DNA from: a virus
Length of the DNA stretch: 37,430 bases
Direction: 5' to 3' (one strand)
Virus record (IMG/VR): IMGVR_UViG_3300022934_000064
Span: 1 to 37,430 of that record
A model generated the notes under the pieces. It was not told where the DNA came from and searched no databases. It saw nothing but the letters and a program-made list of their open reading frames with translations. The position numbers and the translations under genes are program-made. Positions 12,226-20,509 of the stretch are shown here, in pieces (position 1 is the stretch's first letter; each line of letters starts with the position of its first letter).

Positions 12226-12504
12226 ATGGAAGAGAAAAAATTTATAGATGGTCTAAGAGTGAAACAACCTCACCCTAACGCACCAGAATTTATAAAAGCA
12301 AAAATTAGTATTAACAAGCAATCTTTATTACAATGGTTATCACAACAACCAGATGAATGGATTAATGTAGATGTTAAAGAGTCTAAGACTGGTAATTGGT
12401 ATGCAGAGATAGATACTTGGAAACCAGAAGCATCAACAGAAAATCCTAGATATGCTACACAACCAGATACTAAAGAGGAATTTAACGACCAAGTTCCATT
12501 CTAA
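12226..12504 (+). CDS. Small protein with SSB-like acidic C-terminal tip
   Basis: A 92-residue protein. Beta-rich core (KISINKQSLLQWLSQQPDEW, then INVDVKESKTGNWYAEIDTW) with a flexible linker, ending NDQVPF. The acidic linker with a terminal -PF resembles the D-D-x-I-P-F tip of single-stranded DNA-binding proteins. That tip recruits replication and repair enzymes. Core and tail together suggest a reduced SSB working with the annealing protein upstream. No classical OB-fold signature is provable by eye. Confidence 0.5.
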   Translation: MEEKKFIDGLRVKQPHPNAPEFIKAKISINKQSLLQWLSQQPDEWINVDVKESKTGNWYAEIDTWKPEASTENPRYATQPDTKEEFNDQVPF

Positions 12505-12506
12505 TT

Positions 12507-13253
12507 ATGAATACAATTAAAGTCGATATAAACGAAGTATTTGAAAACGACACTAACCCAAGGGAAATAACATCTGATAAGTTTGCTAAATTAGTAAATA
12601 GCATTAAAGATGCCCCTTGGATGTTAGATATAAGACCAATCGTAGTTAATGACGATATGGTAGTTCTTGGTGGTAATATGCGATTAAAAGCGTGTCGCCA
12701 AGCAGGTCTTAAAGAAGTTCCTATAGTTAAAGTATCTGATTTAACGGAAGAACAACAAAAAGAATTTATTATTAAAGATAATGTTGGTTTCGGTCAATGG
12801 GACTGGGATATTCTAGGTAATGATTGGGACTTAGAGAAGTTGGAAGAGTGGGGTTTAGAATTAGAGATTACTGACCCAGAATACGACTCTTTTGCTGATG
12901 ACAGTTACACTAAGAAAATAGATGCACCAGAATATGAACCATCTGATGAGAAACCAGAACTAACTGACTTAGTAAATACAACTAAATCTAATGAACTTGT
13001 AAATAAGATACAAGCAAGTGAAATAGATAATAACATTAAGAATTTCTTAATAATGGCAGCACAACGACATCTGGAATTTGACTATTCAAAGATTGCAGAT
13101 TTTTATGCACACGCTGAACCAGAAGTCCAAGAACTTATGGAAGAATCAGCATTAATTATTATTGACTTTCAACAAGCGATAGCAGGTGGTTATGTCAAAC
13201 TTAATCAAGAAATCACAGATAGGTATTTAGAAGAATATGGCGATGAAGCATAA
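12507..13253 (+). CDS. ParB-like N-terminal domain protein
   Basis: A 248-residue protein. Residues 1-80 carry the ParB/Srx pattern: VDINEVFENDTNPREIT, 'SIKDAPWMLDIRPIVVNDDM', then VVLGGNMRLKACRQAGL (the GG-N-x-R box) and a 'VPIVKV' strand. The C-terminal part is acidic and helical and lacks a methyltransferase domain, which often follows ParB-like domains in phages. The enzyme class is unclear: phage ParB-like proteins can be DNA-binding, nuclease or nucleotide-modifying. It overlaps the glycosyltransferase-like gene by about 11 nt, so a joint role in DNA modification is possible. Confidence 0.8.
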   Translation: MNTIKVDINEVFENDTNPREITSDKFAKLVNSIKDAPWMLDIRPIVVNDDMVVLGGNMRLKACRQAGLKEVPIVKVSDLTEEQQKEFIIKDNVGFGQWDWDILGNDWDLEKLEEWGLELEITDPEYDSFADDSYTKKIDAPEYEPSDEKPELTDLVNTTKSNELVNKIQASEIDNNIKNFLIMAAQRHLEFDYSKIADFYAHAEPEVQELMEESALIIIDFQQAIAGGYVKLNQEITDRYLEEYGDEA

Positions 13254-14118
13254 AGACTTTGCAATATTTATTCTTACTTACGGAAGAAGTGAAAAGATTT
13301 ATACACTAGAAACTTTAAGAAAGCAGGGATATACTGGAAAGATATATTTAGTTTGCTCTGTAGATGACAAAGAGTTAGAGAACTATAAGAATCTCCATAA
13401 GAATGTCATAGAGTTTGATAAGAATGACTATAAAGGCACTTTTGATATTGGTGATAACTTTAATGACGATAGAGTGGTTGTGTATGCTAGGAATGCCGTT
13501 TTCGACATAGCAGAAGAATTAGGTTATACATACTTTCTAGTTCTTGATGACGACTATACACAGTTCAGATATACAAGAGATGACTTAAACGACTATCTGA
13601 CTAAAGCAAGAAATATTAAAGATTTAGACAAGATTATGGACATCTTGTTAGATTATTACATTCAAACCAATGCTAAAACGCTCTGTATTGCTCAGGGTGG
13701 CGACTTTATTGGTGGAGAAGGTAGTAGGGTATTTAAAAAGAAATTAACCCGTAAAGCAATGAATTTCTTTATCTGTTCTACAGAAAGAAGATTCCAGTTT
13801 ATCGGTAGAATTAATGAAGATGTAAATACCTATGTTAGGTTTGGAACTGTAGGAGATATATTCTTAACTATAGCAGACTTACGACTTGAGCAACTAGATA
13901 CACAAAGCAATTCAGGTGGTCTTACTGAGTTCTATTTAGATGGTGGAACTTATGTGAAATCTTTTTATACTGTTTTGTTTGCACCTTCTAGTGCTAAAAT
14001 AAATTTAATGGGCAATAAAAATATGAGATTGCACCATAGCGTAAAGTGGAACAATACAACACCCGTTCTTTTACCTGAGAAATATCAGAAAAGGAGAGTG
14101 ACAGAATATGACACATAA
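13243..14118 (+). CDS. TAGT-like glycosyltransferase (TET/JBP-associated type)
   Basis: Read from the ATG at 13243 (MKHKDFAIFILTYGRSEK); an ATG at 13237 adds two residues. A GT-A-like fold is indicated by an N-terminal strand with T-Y-G-R, YLVCSVDDKELENY, RVVVYARNAVF (about 77-87) and VLDDDYTQF with the metal-binding DxD (LDDDY at 101-105), then DVNTY and TYVKSFYT. I recognise the family described as TET/JBP-associated glycosyltransferases, which decorate modified bases. No TET/JBP oxygenase is seen in the window, so the substrate is unclear. The gene sits between ParB-like and small terminase. Confidence 0.7.
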   Translation: MKHKDFAIFILTYGRSEKIYTLETLRKQGYTGKIYLVCSVDDKELENYKNLHKNVIEFDKNDYKGTFDIGDNFNDDRVVVYARNAVFDIAEELGYTYFLVLDDDYTQFRYTRDDLNDYLTKARNIKDLDKIMDILLDYYIQTNAKTLCIAQGGDFIGGEGSRVFKKKLTRKAMNFFICSTERRFQFIGRINEDVNTYVRFGTVGDIFLTIADLRLEQLDTQSNSGGLTEFYLDGGTYVKSFYTVLFAPSSAKINLMGNKNMRLHHSVKWNNTTPVLLPEKYQKRRVTEYDT

Positions 14119-14479
14119 AAAAGATACAAATATTAAAAAGAAAGCAATGATAAAAGCACTAGAAAAATCACTTGGAGTTGTTACTCCTGCTTGTAAGACA
14201 GCAGAGATTTCTAGGGAAACACATTATCGTTGGATGAGAGAAGATGAAGAATATGCTTTAGCAGTAGATGAGTTATCTAATGTAGCACTTGATTTTGCAG
14301 AAAGTCAATTACATAAACAGATTAACTCTGGCAATTCAACATCTACTATTTTTTACTTAAAGACAAAAGGTAAGAGCAGAGGATATATAGAGAAGCAAGA
14401 GTTCGATTTATCTTCTAGCGATGGAACTATGCAACCTCAAATAATTGAGATAGTTGGTGTAGCACCGCAACCGAAGTGA
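14108..14479 (+). CDS. terS: Terminase small subunit
   Basis: A 123-residue protein with an N-terminal helix-turn-helix: KKKAMIKALEKSLGVVTPAC, ETHYRWMREDEEYAL (DNA-contacting second part) and LDFAESQLHKQINSGN as oligomerisation helix, then TIFYLKTKGKSRGY. This layout is that of phage small terminases which recognise the packaging start. The end overlaps the GTG of the large subunit by 4 nt (GTGA). The start overlaps the gene upstream. Confidence 0.85.
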   Translation: MTHKKDTNIKKKAMIKALEKSLGVVTPACKTAEISRETHYRWMREDEEYALAVDELSNVALDFAESQLHKQINSGNSTSTIFYLKTKGKSRGYIEKQEFDLSSSDGTMQPQIIEIVGVAPQPK

Positions 14480-15759
14480 AAGTAAAACAACAAATTTCTA
14501 TACCCGAAAAGTTAAGACCATTATTCGAGGGGGAAGCAAGATACAGATGTGCTTATGGTGGTAGAGGAAGTGCTAAGACTACTACCTTTGCATTAATGAC
14601 TGCTATATGGGGTTACAACTGGGGTAAGCAAGGTAAACACGGACAGATAGTCTGTGGTCGTGAGTTTATGAACTCTCTTAATGATTCTTCACTAGAAGAA
14701 ATCAAAGCAGCGATTAGAGGTATCCCTTGGTTAGAATCTTACTATGATGTGGGAGAGAAGTTTATAAAGTCGAGAGATGGTAATATCTCTTATACTTTTG
14801 TTGGTCTTAGAAGGTCTTTAGATTCTATAAAGTCTAAATCAAGAATATTGTTAGCGTGGGTAGATGAGGCAGAGCAAGTTTCAGATACAGCGTGGACTAA
14901 ATTAATACCTACAGTTCGAGAGCAAGACTCAGAAATATGGGTTACATGGAATCCAGAATCTAAATACTCTGCAACACACGAACGCTTTAGAGTAAACCCA
15001 CCAGCAGGTGCAAAGATTGTCGAGATGAACTATACAGATAATTTTTGGTTTCCAGATGTCCTAGAAAAAGAAAGATTAGAAGATAAAGAAAAAAGACCAG
15101 ATATGTATGAGCATATTTGGGAAGGTGGATTCTTAACATTCTCAGAAGGTGCTTATTATGGTAGAGAAATGAGAGTGATTAGAGAAGAAGAAAGAATAGC
15201 AAATGTTGTATACGATACAAGCACAGCAGTTGTTACAGCGTGGGATTTAGGAGTTGGTGATTCTACTGCTATCTGGTTTGCACAATTTGTAGGAGCAGAA
15301 GTTCACCTTATTGACTACTATGAGGGTTCTGGTGTAGGATTAGAGCATTATGTAAAAGTGTTACAAGAAAAGGGTTATGTTTACGACAAGCATATACTAC
15401 CGCATGATGTTAGAGTAAGAGAACTTGGAACTGGAATGAGTAGATTAGAAACACTTGATAGTTTAGGTCTTAAAAATGTTGAAATAGCACCTATGTTAAA
15501 TATAGATGATGGTATTCAAGCAGTTAGGTCTTTACTCGGTAAGTGTTGGTTTGATAAAGAAAAAACTGAATTCGGTGTTGATTGTTTGGTAAACTATAGT
15601 CGAGATTGGGACGAAAACGGCAAAACTTGGCGCCTAAGACCTCGGCATGATTTATATTCGCATGGTGCAGATGCGTTTAGATATTTAGCAATAGGTTATC
15701 GCCCGAACTCAACAAACTGGGGTGAGCCTATAAAACGAAACTTACAAGGTGTAGTTTAA
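14476..15759 (+). CDS. terL: Terminase large subunit
   Basis: A 427-residue protein with a GTG start coupled to terS. ATPase: Walker A GGRGSAKTT (28-36), Walker B ILLAWVDEA (124-132, D130 and E131), and the TWNP coupling motif (about 156-159). Nuclease: RNase H-like core starting AWDLGVGDS (about residue 254), then HLIDYY and ILPHDVRVREL, and DLYSHGADAFRYLAIGY near the end with the last metal ligand (Asp). It is a Terminase_3-like (PBSX type) motor. It pumps DNA into the prohead and cuts it; the mechanism (pac or cos) is not visible. Confidence 0.97.
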   Translation: MKVKQQISIPEKLRPLFEGEARYRCAYGGRGSAKTTTFALMTAIWGYNWGKQGKHGQIVCGREFMNSLNDSSLEEIKAAIRGIPWLESYYDVGEKFIKSRDGNISYTFVGLRRSLDSIKSKSRILLAWVDEAEQVSDTAWTKLIPTVREQDSEIWVTWNPESKYSATHERFRVNPPAGAKIVEMNYTDNFWFPDVLEKERLEDKEKRPDMYEHIWEGGFLTFSEGAYYGREMRVIREEERIANVVYDTSTAVVTAWDLGVGDSTAIWFAQFVGAEVHLIDYYEGSGVGLEHYVKVLQEKGYVYDKHILPHDVRVRELGTGMSRLETLDSLGLKNVEIAPMLNIDDGIQAVRSLLGKCWFDKEKTEFGVDCLVNYSRDWDENGKTWRLRPRHDLYSHGADAFRYLAIGYRPNSTNWGEPIKRNLQGVV

Positions 15760-15760
15760 T

Positions 15761-16390
15761 ATGGCAATAACAACATATACAGAATTAAAAACGGCAATCG
15801 CCAATTTCTTAGACAGAGATGATTTAACTTCTGTCATACCAGATTTTATTTCACTAGCAGAAGCACAACTTAATCGTGATATTAGACATTGGAAGATGGA
15901 AAAGAGAGCGAGTGGACAACAGTCTGCAGGTGATGAATGGATGCAAATACCAAATGATTGGTTAGAAACCATTAGGTTAAATATTAGTGATGGTGGAACT
16001 AGAGCGGTAGATTTAATTAGTAGAGCAAGTATGCAGGATAAAAGAGCAGGTAATTTAGATACCTCTGGAACACCTATGTATTATGCCCATTCTGATAGTC
16101 AGTTTGAGTTATATCCAACACCTAACGCTACAACAAATTTAGAACTACTTTACTATGCAAAGACAGATGCTTTATCAGGCAGTAATGCTAGTAATTGGTT
16201 ACTGGAAGATGCACCAGATGTGTATTTATATGGAAGTTTAATGCACTCTGCACCGTATCTTGCAGAAGATGAGCGAGTTGCAGTTTGGTCGCAAATGTAT
16301 TTTGCGGCAGTAGGGCAACTTAATAAAATATCCGAAGATGCTCGTATGAGTGGGTCGGGTTTAACACTTAAAATAAGGGGAATGGGATAA
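15761..16390 (+). CDS. Head-tail connector / adaptor protein
   Basis: A 209-residue protein. MAITTYTELKTAIANFLDRD followed by FISLAEAQLNRDI and MQIPNDWLETIRL is the pattern of phage adaptor proteins that ring the portal (head-completion type). TPMYYAHSDSQFELYPTPN and a C-terminal helical YLYGSLMHSAPYL complete it. It follows terL by one base and is co-expressed with the tail genes. It would connect portal to tail tube or hub, like P22 gp4; that comparison is structural, not sequence-proven. Confidence 0.8.
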   Translation: MAITTYTELKTAIANFLDRDDLTSVIPDFISLAEAQLNRDIRHWKMEKRASGQQSAGDEWMQIPNDWLETIRLNISDGGTRAVDLISRASMQDKRAGNLDTSGTPMYYAHSDSQFELYPTPNATTNLELLYYAKTDALSGSNASNWLLEDAPDVYLYGSLMHSAPYLAEDERVAVWSQMYFAAVGQLNKISEDARMSGSGLTLKIRGMG

Positions 16391-16770
16391 TGAGTTTTTC
16401 AAATTATTTAGAAACAAAAGTTTTAGACCATGTATTCGGTGGTACTGCTTATACAGCACCTACTACATTATATGTGGCACTATTTACAACTGACAACACA
16501 GATTCTGGTGGTGGTACTGAAGTATCTGGCGGTGCTTATGCAAGACAGACAGTAACATTTACAACTTCTGGTGCTACTACATCAAATGATTCTGATATTG
16601 AATTTCCAACAGCAACAGCAAACTACGGAACAGTAATCGCTGTAGCAGTTATGGACGCATTAACTGGTGGTAATCAACTAGCGTATGCAGGTCTTACTAC
16701 AGATAAAACTATCGAAACTGGTGATGTATTTAGAATCCCTGCTGGTGATTTAGATATTACACTAGACTAA
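16390..16770 (+). CDS. Phage structural protein (tail-fibre/decoration type, 126 aa)
   Basis: MSFSNYLETKVLDHVFGGTA then TTLYVALFTTDN, GGAYARQTVTF and IEFPTATANYGTVIAVAVMD match a common phage structural protein often listed as a tail-fibre or 'phage_T7-like' minor protein. It is entirely beta-rich and Thr/Ala-rich and has no membrane segment. TAATG overlap with the connector gene. Its precise location in the virion is not known to me. Confidence 0.7.
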   Translation: MSFSNYLETKVLDHVFGGTAYTAPTTLYVALFTTDNTDSGGGTEVSGGAYARQTVTFTTSGATTSNDSDIEFPTATANYGTVIAVAVMDALTGGNQLAYAGLTTDKTIETGDVFRIPAGDLDITLD

Positions 16771-16773
16771 TAA

Positions 16774-17613
16774 ATGTCAGTTTACGGCAGTTGGTATTAT
16801 GGTCGTCTAGCATACAGCGATGGCGAACTAGCAGATGGTTCTGCTACAGTATCAGCAAGTTCAACTACTTCTTCTAATTCTACTGCTAATGGTAGTAGGA
16901 TAAGAGAGAGTGATGCTTCTGTTACAAATAATGCTACGATAACTGCTAATGCAAATATTATTGTAAATGCTACGCCAAATACAATAAGTGCAAGTGCTAC
17001 TGTTTCATCAGATTGCGAAAGAGCAAGGTTTGGTGAATCAGCAGTATCAACTAATTCTACATTTAGTTCAAATGGCGAAAGAGTTAGAGAAAGTGCAAGT
17101 ACAGGAACTGCAACTGCCGTTGCTACCATTCAAGCAACGAGAATCAGAGAAAGTGATGCTTCCCTTACATCAACTGCAACAACTACTTGTGATGCTGAAA
17201 CAGTAATAGATACTAATCCAGATACGATTAGTGCTACATCTACTACTACAGCAAACTCTACTGCCAACGGAACTAGAATTAGAACATCTGGTGCAATAGT
17301 ATCATCTACCACTACTACCGCAACACTAGGTCAAAGAGTAGGTGAATCAAGTGCAACAATAGTATCTACAACAACAGTATCTACAACTCTATCTGCAATA
17401 AGAGTAAGAGAAACAGACTCTGCTGTAAGTTCTACTTCTACATTAAGTCCTGCTACTACAATAGAAAGAGTTAGAGAGAGTGGTAGTGTAGTATCAGTAA
17501 CGACAACTAATGCGTTTAGTGGTAGAGAGAAATGGGAAGTAATAGATAGAGCATCAGACACTTGGACATTAATAGCAGAATCAAGTGATACATGGACGGA
17601 GATAGCGGCATGA
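16774..17613 (+). CDS. Ser/Thr/Ala-rich repeat structural protein
   Basis: A 279-residue protein made of about eight repeats of roughly 20 residues that start R-[IV]-R-E-[ST]-x-[AS] (near residues 42, 83, 103, 123, 168, 188, 210 and 232) and continue in Thr/Ser/Ala beta-type sequence. It begins MSVYGSWYYGRLAYSDGELA and ends with two DTWT motifs, DTWTLIAES and DTWTEIAA. The repeats look like short beta-strand solenoid units. It lies between two virion genes, so it is probably a fibre or spike. Function unknown. Confidence 0.65.
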   Translation: MSVYGSWYYGRLAYSDGELADGSATVSASSTTSSNSTANGSRIRESDASVTNNATITANANIIVNATPNTISASATVSSDCERARFGESAVSTNSTFSSNGERVRESASTGTATAVATIQATRIRESDASLTSTATTTCDAETVIDTNPDTISATSTTTANSTANGTRIRTSGAIVSSTTTTATLGQRVGESSATIVSTTTVSTTLSAIRVRETDSAVSSTSTLSPATTIERVRESGSVVSVTTTNAFSGREKWEVIDRASDTWTLIAESSDTWTEIAA

Positions 17614-19094
17614 GTTTAATACCATTACAAATACCACCAGGTTTTCATAGAAACGGAACTGATTACGAAAGTGCTAATAGATGGCGAGATGGTAATTTTG
17701 TTCGTTGGCATCAGAACTCTTTAAGACCAGTAGGCGGTTGGACAGATAAAACGACAACTAATGATACTATTACTGGTAAAGCAAGAGGTATGTTTGGTTG
17801 GAGAGATAATGACCTAGATGGTTATATTGCTATTGGAACAGAATCTAATTTATATTACATGACACCAGGCGGTGCTGTTTACGATATTACACCAAGTGGT
17901 TTTACTTCTGGTAATGCTAGTGCAGTAGTTATTACTGGTTATGGTGGTTCTTACTATGGAACTGGTTATTATGGAACTAAAAGAGCAGATGCAGGTGTTT
18001 ATTCACTAGCAACTACTTGGGCATTAGATAACTGGGGTGAGAATTTACTAGGTTGCACAGCAGATGATGGCAAGATATATGAGTGGACTTTAGACACAGC
18101 AGTTTTACCTACAGCACTTACTAATGCACCAGTCGATAATAGAAGTATGCTTGTTACCGAAGAAAGATTTGTTTTTGCTTTAGGGGCAGGTGGTAATCCA
18201 AGAAAAATACAATGGTCTGACCAAGAAGATAATACAACTTGGACTGCAAGTGCTACCAATCAAGCAGGTGATATAGAACTACAAACAACTGGTTCTGTAA
18301 TGTGCGGTGTTAAAGTTAGAGGTAGAACATTAATCTTAACTGATGCAGATGCTCATATAGCAACTTATCAAGGTGCACCATTTGTTTATGGTTTTGAAAG
18401 AGTAGGTACATCTTGTGGTATTGCATCTCAAAAAGGTGTAATTGCAGTAGATGAGGGTGCATACTGGATTGGTGAAAAATCGTTTTTCTACTTTAATGGT
18501 TCAGTAGCAACAGAATTGCCTTGCGAAGTATCAGACTATGTATTTGCTGATGTTAACTCAGACCAAATAAGTAAATCGTATGCAGTTCATAATAGTGAAT
18601 TTAATGAAATATGGTGGTTCTTTCCTGCCGCAGCATCTAATGAGAACTCTAAATATGTTGCTTATGACTATGTAGAAAGAAACTGGTCTATTGGAACTAT
18701 AGAAAGAACAGCAGGTATTGATGTTGGTGTTTACACATCACCACTATGGATTGATGCTAGTAATGACCTATATAATCACGAAACTGGTTGGACACATGGC
18801 ACAGAAACACCTTATGTAGAAACAGCACCTATTAGTCTTGGTGTTGGCGACCAATTAATGAGAGTTAATAAATTAATACCAGATGAAGGCACACAAGGTG
18901 AAGTGCAAGTTAAGTTTAAGACTAGAAACTATCCCAATGCAAGTGAAACCACGCATGGTGCTTTTACTATGGCAAATCCTACTAATGTAAGATTTCAAGG
19001 TAGGCAAATTAGAATGAGAATAGAAGGTGTTGCTAATGCAGACTGGAGAGCAGGTATTATGCGGATAGATGCAAGACCAGGCAGTCGTAGATGA
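17610..19094 (+). CDS. Tail hub/propeller protein (P22 gp10-like position)
   Basis: The start at 17610 (ATGA overlap) is chosen: MSLIPLQIPPGFHRNGTDYE. 494 residues, beta-rich throughout, with repeated blades such as WRDNDLDGYIAIGTESNLYY, WSDQEDNTTWTAS and VDEGAYWIGEKSFFYFNGS. The pattern is that of the multi-blade tail accessory proteins that seal the portal in podoviruses, comparable in position to P22 gp10. Similar proteins are common in marine phages. No enzymatic motif. Confidence 0.65.
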   Translation: MSLIPLQIPPGFHRNGTDYESANRWRDGNFVRWHQNSLRPVGGWTDKTTTNDTITGKARGMFGWRDNDLDGYIAIGTESNLYYMTPGGAVYDITPSGFTSGNASAVVITGYGGSYYGTGYYGTKRADAGVYSLATTWALDNWGENLLGCTADDGKIYEWTLDTAVLPTALTNAPVDNRSMLVTEERFVFALGAGGNPRKIQWSDQEDNTTWTASATNQAGDIELQTTGSVMCGVKVRGRTLILTDADAHIATYQGAPFVYGFERVGTSCGIASQKGVIAVDEGAYWIGEKSFFYFNGSVATELPCEVSDYVFADVNSDQISKSYAVHNSEFNEIWWFFPAAASNENSKYVAYDYVERNWSIGTIERTAGIDVGVYTSPLWIDASNDLYNHETGWTHGTETPYVETAPISLGVGDQLMRVNKLIPDEGTQGEVQVKFKTRNYPNASETTHGAFTMANPTNVRFQGRQIRMRIEGVANADWRAGIMRIDARPGSRR

Positions 19095-19765
19095 GCGGAC
19101 AAATACCACCACCACCATTTGGAACATTCCAACAATGGGGTGAAAGACTTAATTCGTTTATTACTTCTACAAAAGACTTATTAACATTCTTTACAAGTAA
19201 TGCTTCTGCATATCGTAATGGTGTTTTATTATGGGACGATAGTAATAAATATCCAGTAGTGTCAAAAGATGGAGTATGGACACCTCTCGGACTTGGCGGT
19301 GGAACTAACTCTGGTAGTTATGGTATGTTTTATGATACAACTAACCAAACTGCTACGGATGTTGATACTCCGTATGGAATTACTTGGAACAGCACAGCGT
19401 ATAGCAATAATATCTCTATAGATGGAACAGATGCTTCTAAATTAAACTTTACTAAAAGTGGTACTTACCAAGTTTTATTCTCTGCAACTATACATAGTGA
19501 AAATGCTAGTGCTAAACATATTTATTTCTTTCCAAGAATAGACGGAACAGATATTGATGGTTCTACAATGATGCACTCTTTAGATACTAACAATAATCGT
19601 AAAGTGGTAACTAGAGGTGGTATATTTCAAATAGATGCAGGTAGTTATCTACAAGCAATGTGGGCAACAGATGATACAGATTTAGATATGCACCCAGTAA
19701 CTGGATTAAGTTTTGCACCAGATATACCAAGTGCTACAATAACAATAACAGAAGTATCTACATGA
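19091..19765 (+). CDS. Virion protein with C1q/TNF-like jelly-roll domain
   Basis: A 224-residue protein. Residues 1-35 form an attachment segment (SGQIPPPPFGTFQQWGERL), 60-75 a short linker and about 75-224 a jelly-roll: SYGMFYDTTNQTA, YGITWNSTAYSNNISID, LNFTKSGTYQVLFSATIH, YFFPRIDGTDIDGS, and a final ITITEV strand. The order matches trimeric C1q/TNF-like heads of phage appendages. It likely decorates the capsid or tail and may contact the host. The start overlaps the propeller gene's stop. Confidence 0.65.
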   Translation: MSGQIPPPPFGTFQQWGERLNSFITSTKDLLTFFTSNASAYRNGVLLWDDSNKYPVVSKDGVWTPLGLGGGTNSGSYGMFYDTTNQTATDVDTPYGITWNSTAYSNNISIDGTDASKLNFTKSGTYQVLFSATIHSENASAKHIYFFPRIDGTDIDGSTMMHSLDTNNNRKVVTRGGIFQIDAGSYLQAMWATDDTDLDMHPVTGLSFAPDIPSATITITEVST

Positions 19766-20127
19766 ATATAACAGAAGAACTACTTAGGTGTAAGAAGTGG
19801 ATAGAGGCAGCACTTAGTAAGGGTGGTGATACTCATTCTTTTGTTGATATATGTGATAGTGTTATTAAAGGCACTATGCAACTATGGGTAGGTGAGAAGG
19901 GATGTGCAGTAACAGAGATTGTTGTATATCCTAACAAGAAAGTTTTGCATGTATTCCTTGCTGGTGGTAAGATGGAACAAATTACCGATATGCATGATGA
20001 TGCTGTAAAATGGGCAAAAGAGCAAGGTTGCGTTGGAATGACTATTTCTGGACGCAAAGGTTGGCAAAAAGTTTTAAGCGAGAAGGGGTGGAAACCTCAA
20101 CAATTAGTATTAGGTAAGGAGTTTTAG
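19762..20127 (+). CDS. GNAT acetyltransferase-like protein
   Basis: A 121-residue protein: MNITEELLRCKKWIEAALSK, then LWVGEKGCAVTEIVVYPNKK, LHVFLAGGKMEQI, WAKEQGCVGMTISGRKGWQK and VLSEKGWKP. The last two elements fit the end of a GNAT domain (R-x-G-W-x-K-x-L then G-W). Such genes recur in structural clusters of marine podoviruses. The canonical Q/R-x-x-G-x-G/A acetyl-CoA loop is not clear, so it may be a degenerate or non-catalytic member. Coupled by ATGA overlap. Confidence 0.6.
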   Translation: MNITEELLRCKKWIEAALSKGGDTHSFVDICDSVIKGTMQLWVGEKGCAVTEIVVYPNKKVLHVFLAGGKMEQITDMHDDAVKWAKEQGCVGMTISGRKGWQKVLSEKGWKPQQLVLGKEF

Positions 20128-20128
20128 T

Positions 20129-20500
20129 ATGAGTGGCGGTAAAGGTGGCGGTAGTTCTTCAAGCACAGAAATACCTGCTTGGATTAAAGAACCTGCTCAA
20201 AGAAACATTCAAAGAGCAGAAGATATACAAAAGATAGGTTACATGCCTTATTATGGTCCAGATGTTGCGGCATTAACACCAATGCAACAAATGGGTATGC
20301 AACAAAATGTAGGTGCGGCACAAGCATTTGGTTTAGCACCACAAGGTAATATTGATGTTATGGCAGGTATGCCTAAAGCAGAAACATATCAAGGTGGAGT
20401 GCAAGGTTACTCTGCAGCACCATTATATGAACAAGCGTTAAGCGAAGTAAGTCAAAGACAACCTACATTTATGGAACGCTATAACAAACTATACGAGTAG
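20129..20500 (+). CDS. Small virion-associated protein (123 aa)
   Basis: Begins MSGGKGGGSSSSTEIPAWIK, then a helical region (RNIQRAEDIQKIGYMPYY) and a Met/Gln/Ala-rich segment (LTPMQQMGMQQNVGAAQAFG). Gly-Ser start and Ala/Gln-rich composition are usual in phage internal or ejection proteins, and the following gene is of similar type. No enzymatic motif. Confidence 0.6.
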   Translation: MSGGKGGGSSSSTEIPAWIKEPAQRNIQRAEDIQKIGYMPYYGPDVAALTPMQQMGMQQNVGAAQAFGLAPQGNIDVMAGMPKAETYQGGVQGYSAAPLYEQALSEVSQRQPTFMERYNKLYE

Positions 20501-20509
20501 GAGTAGAGT

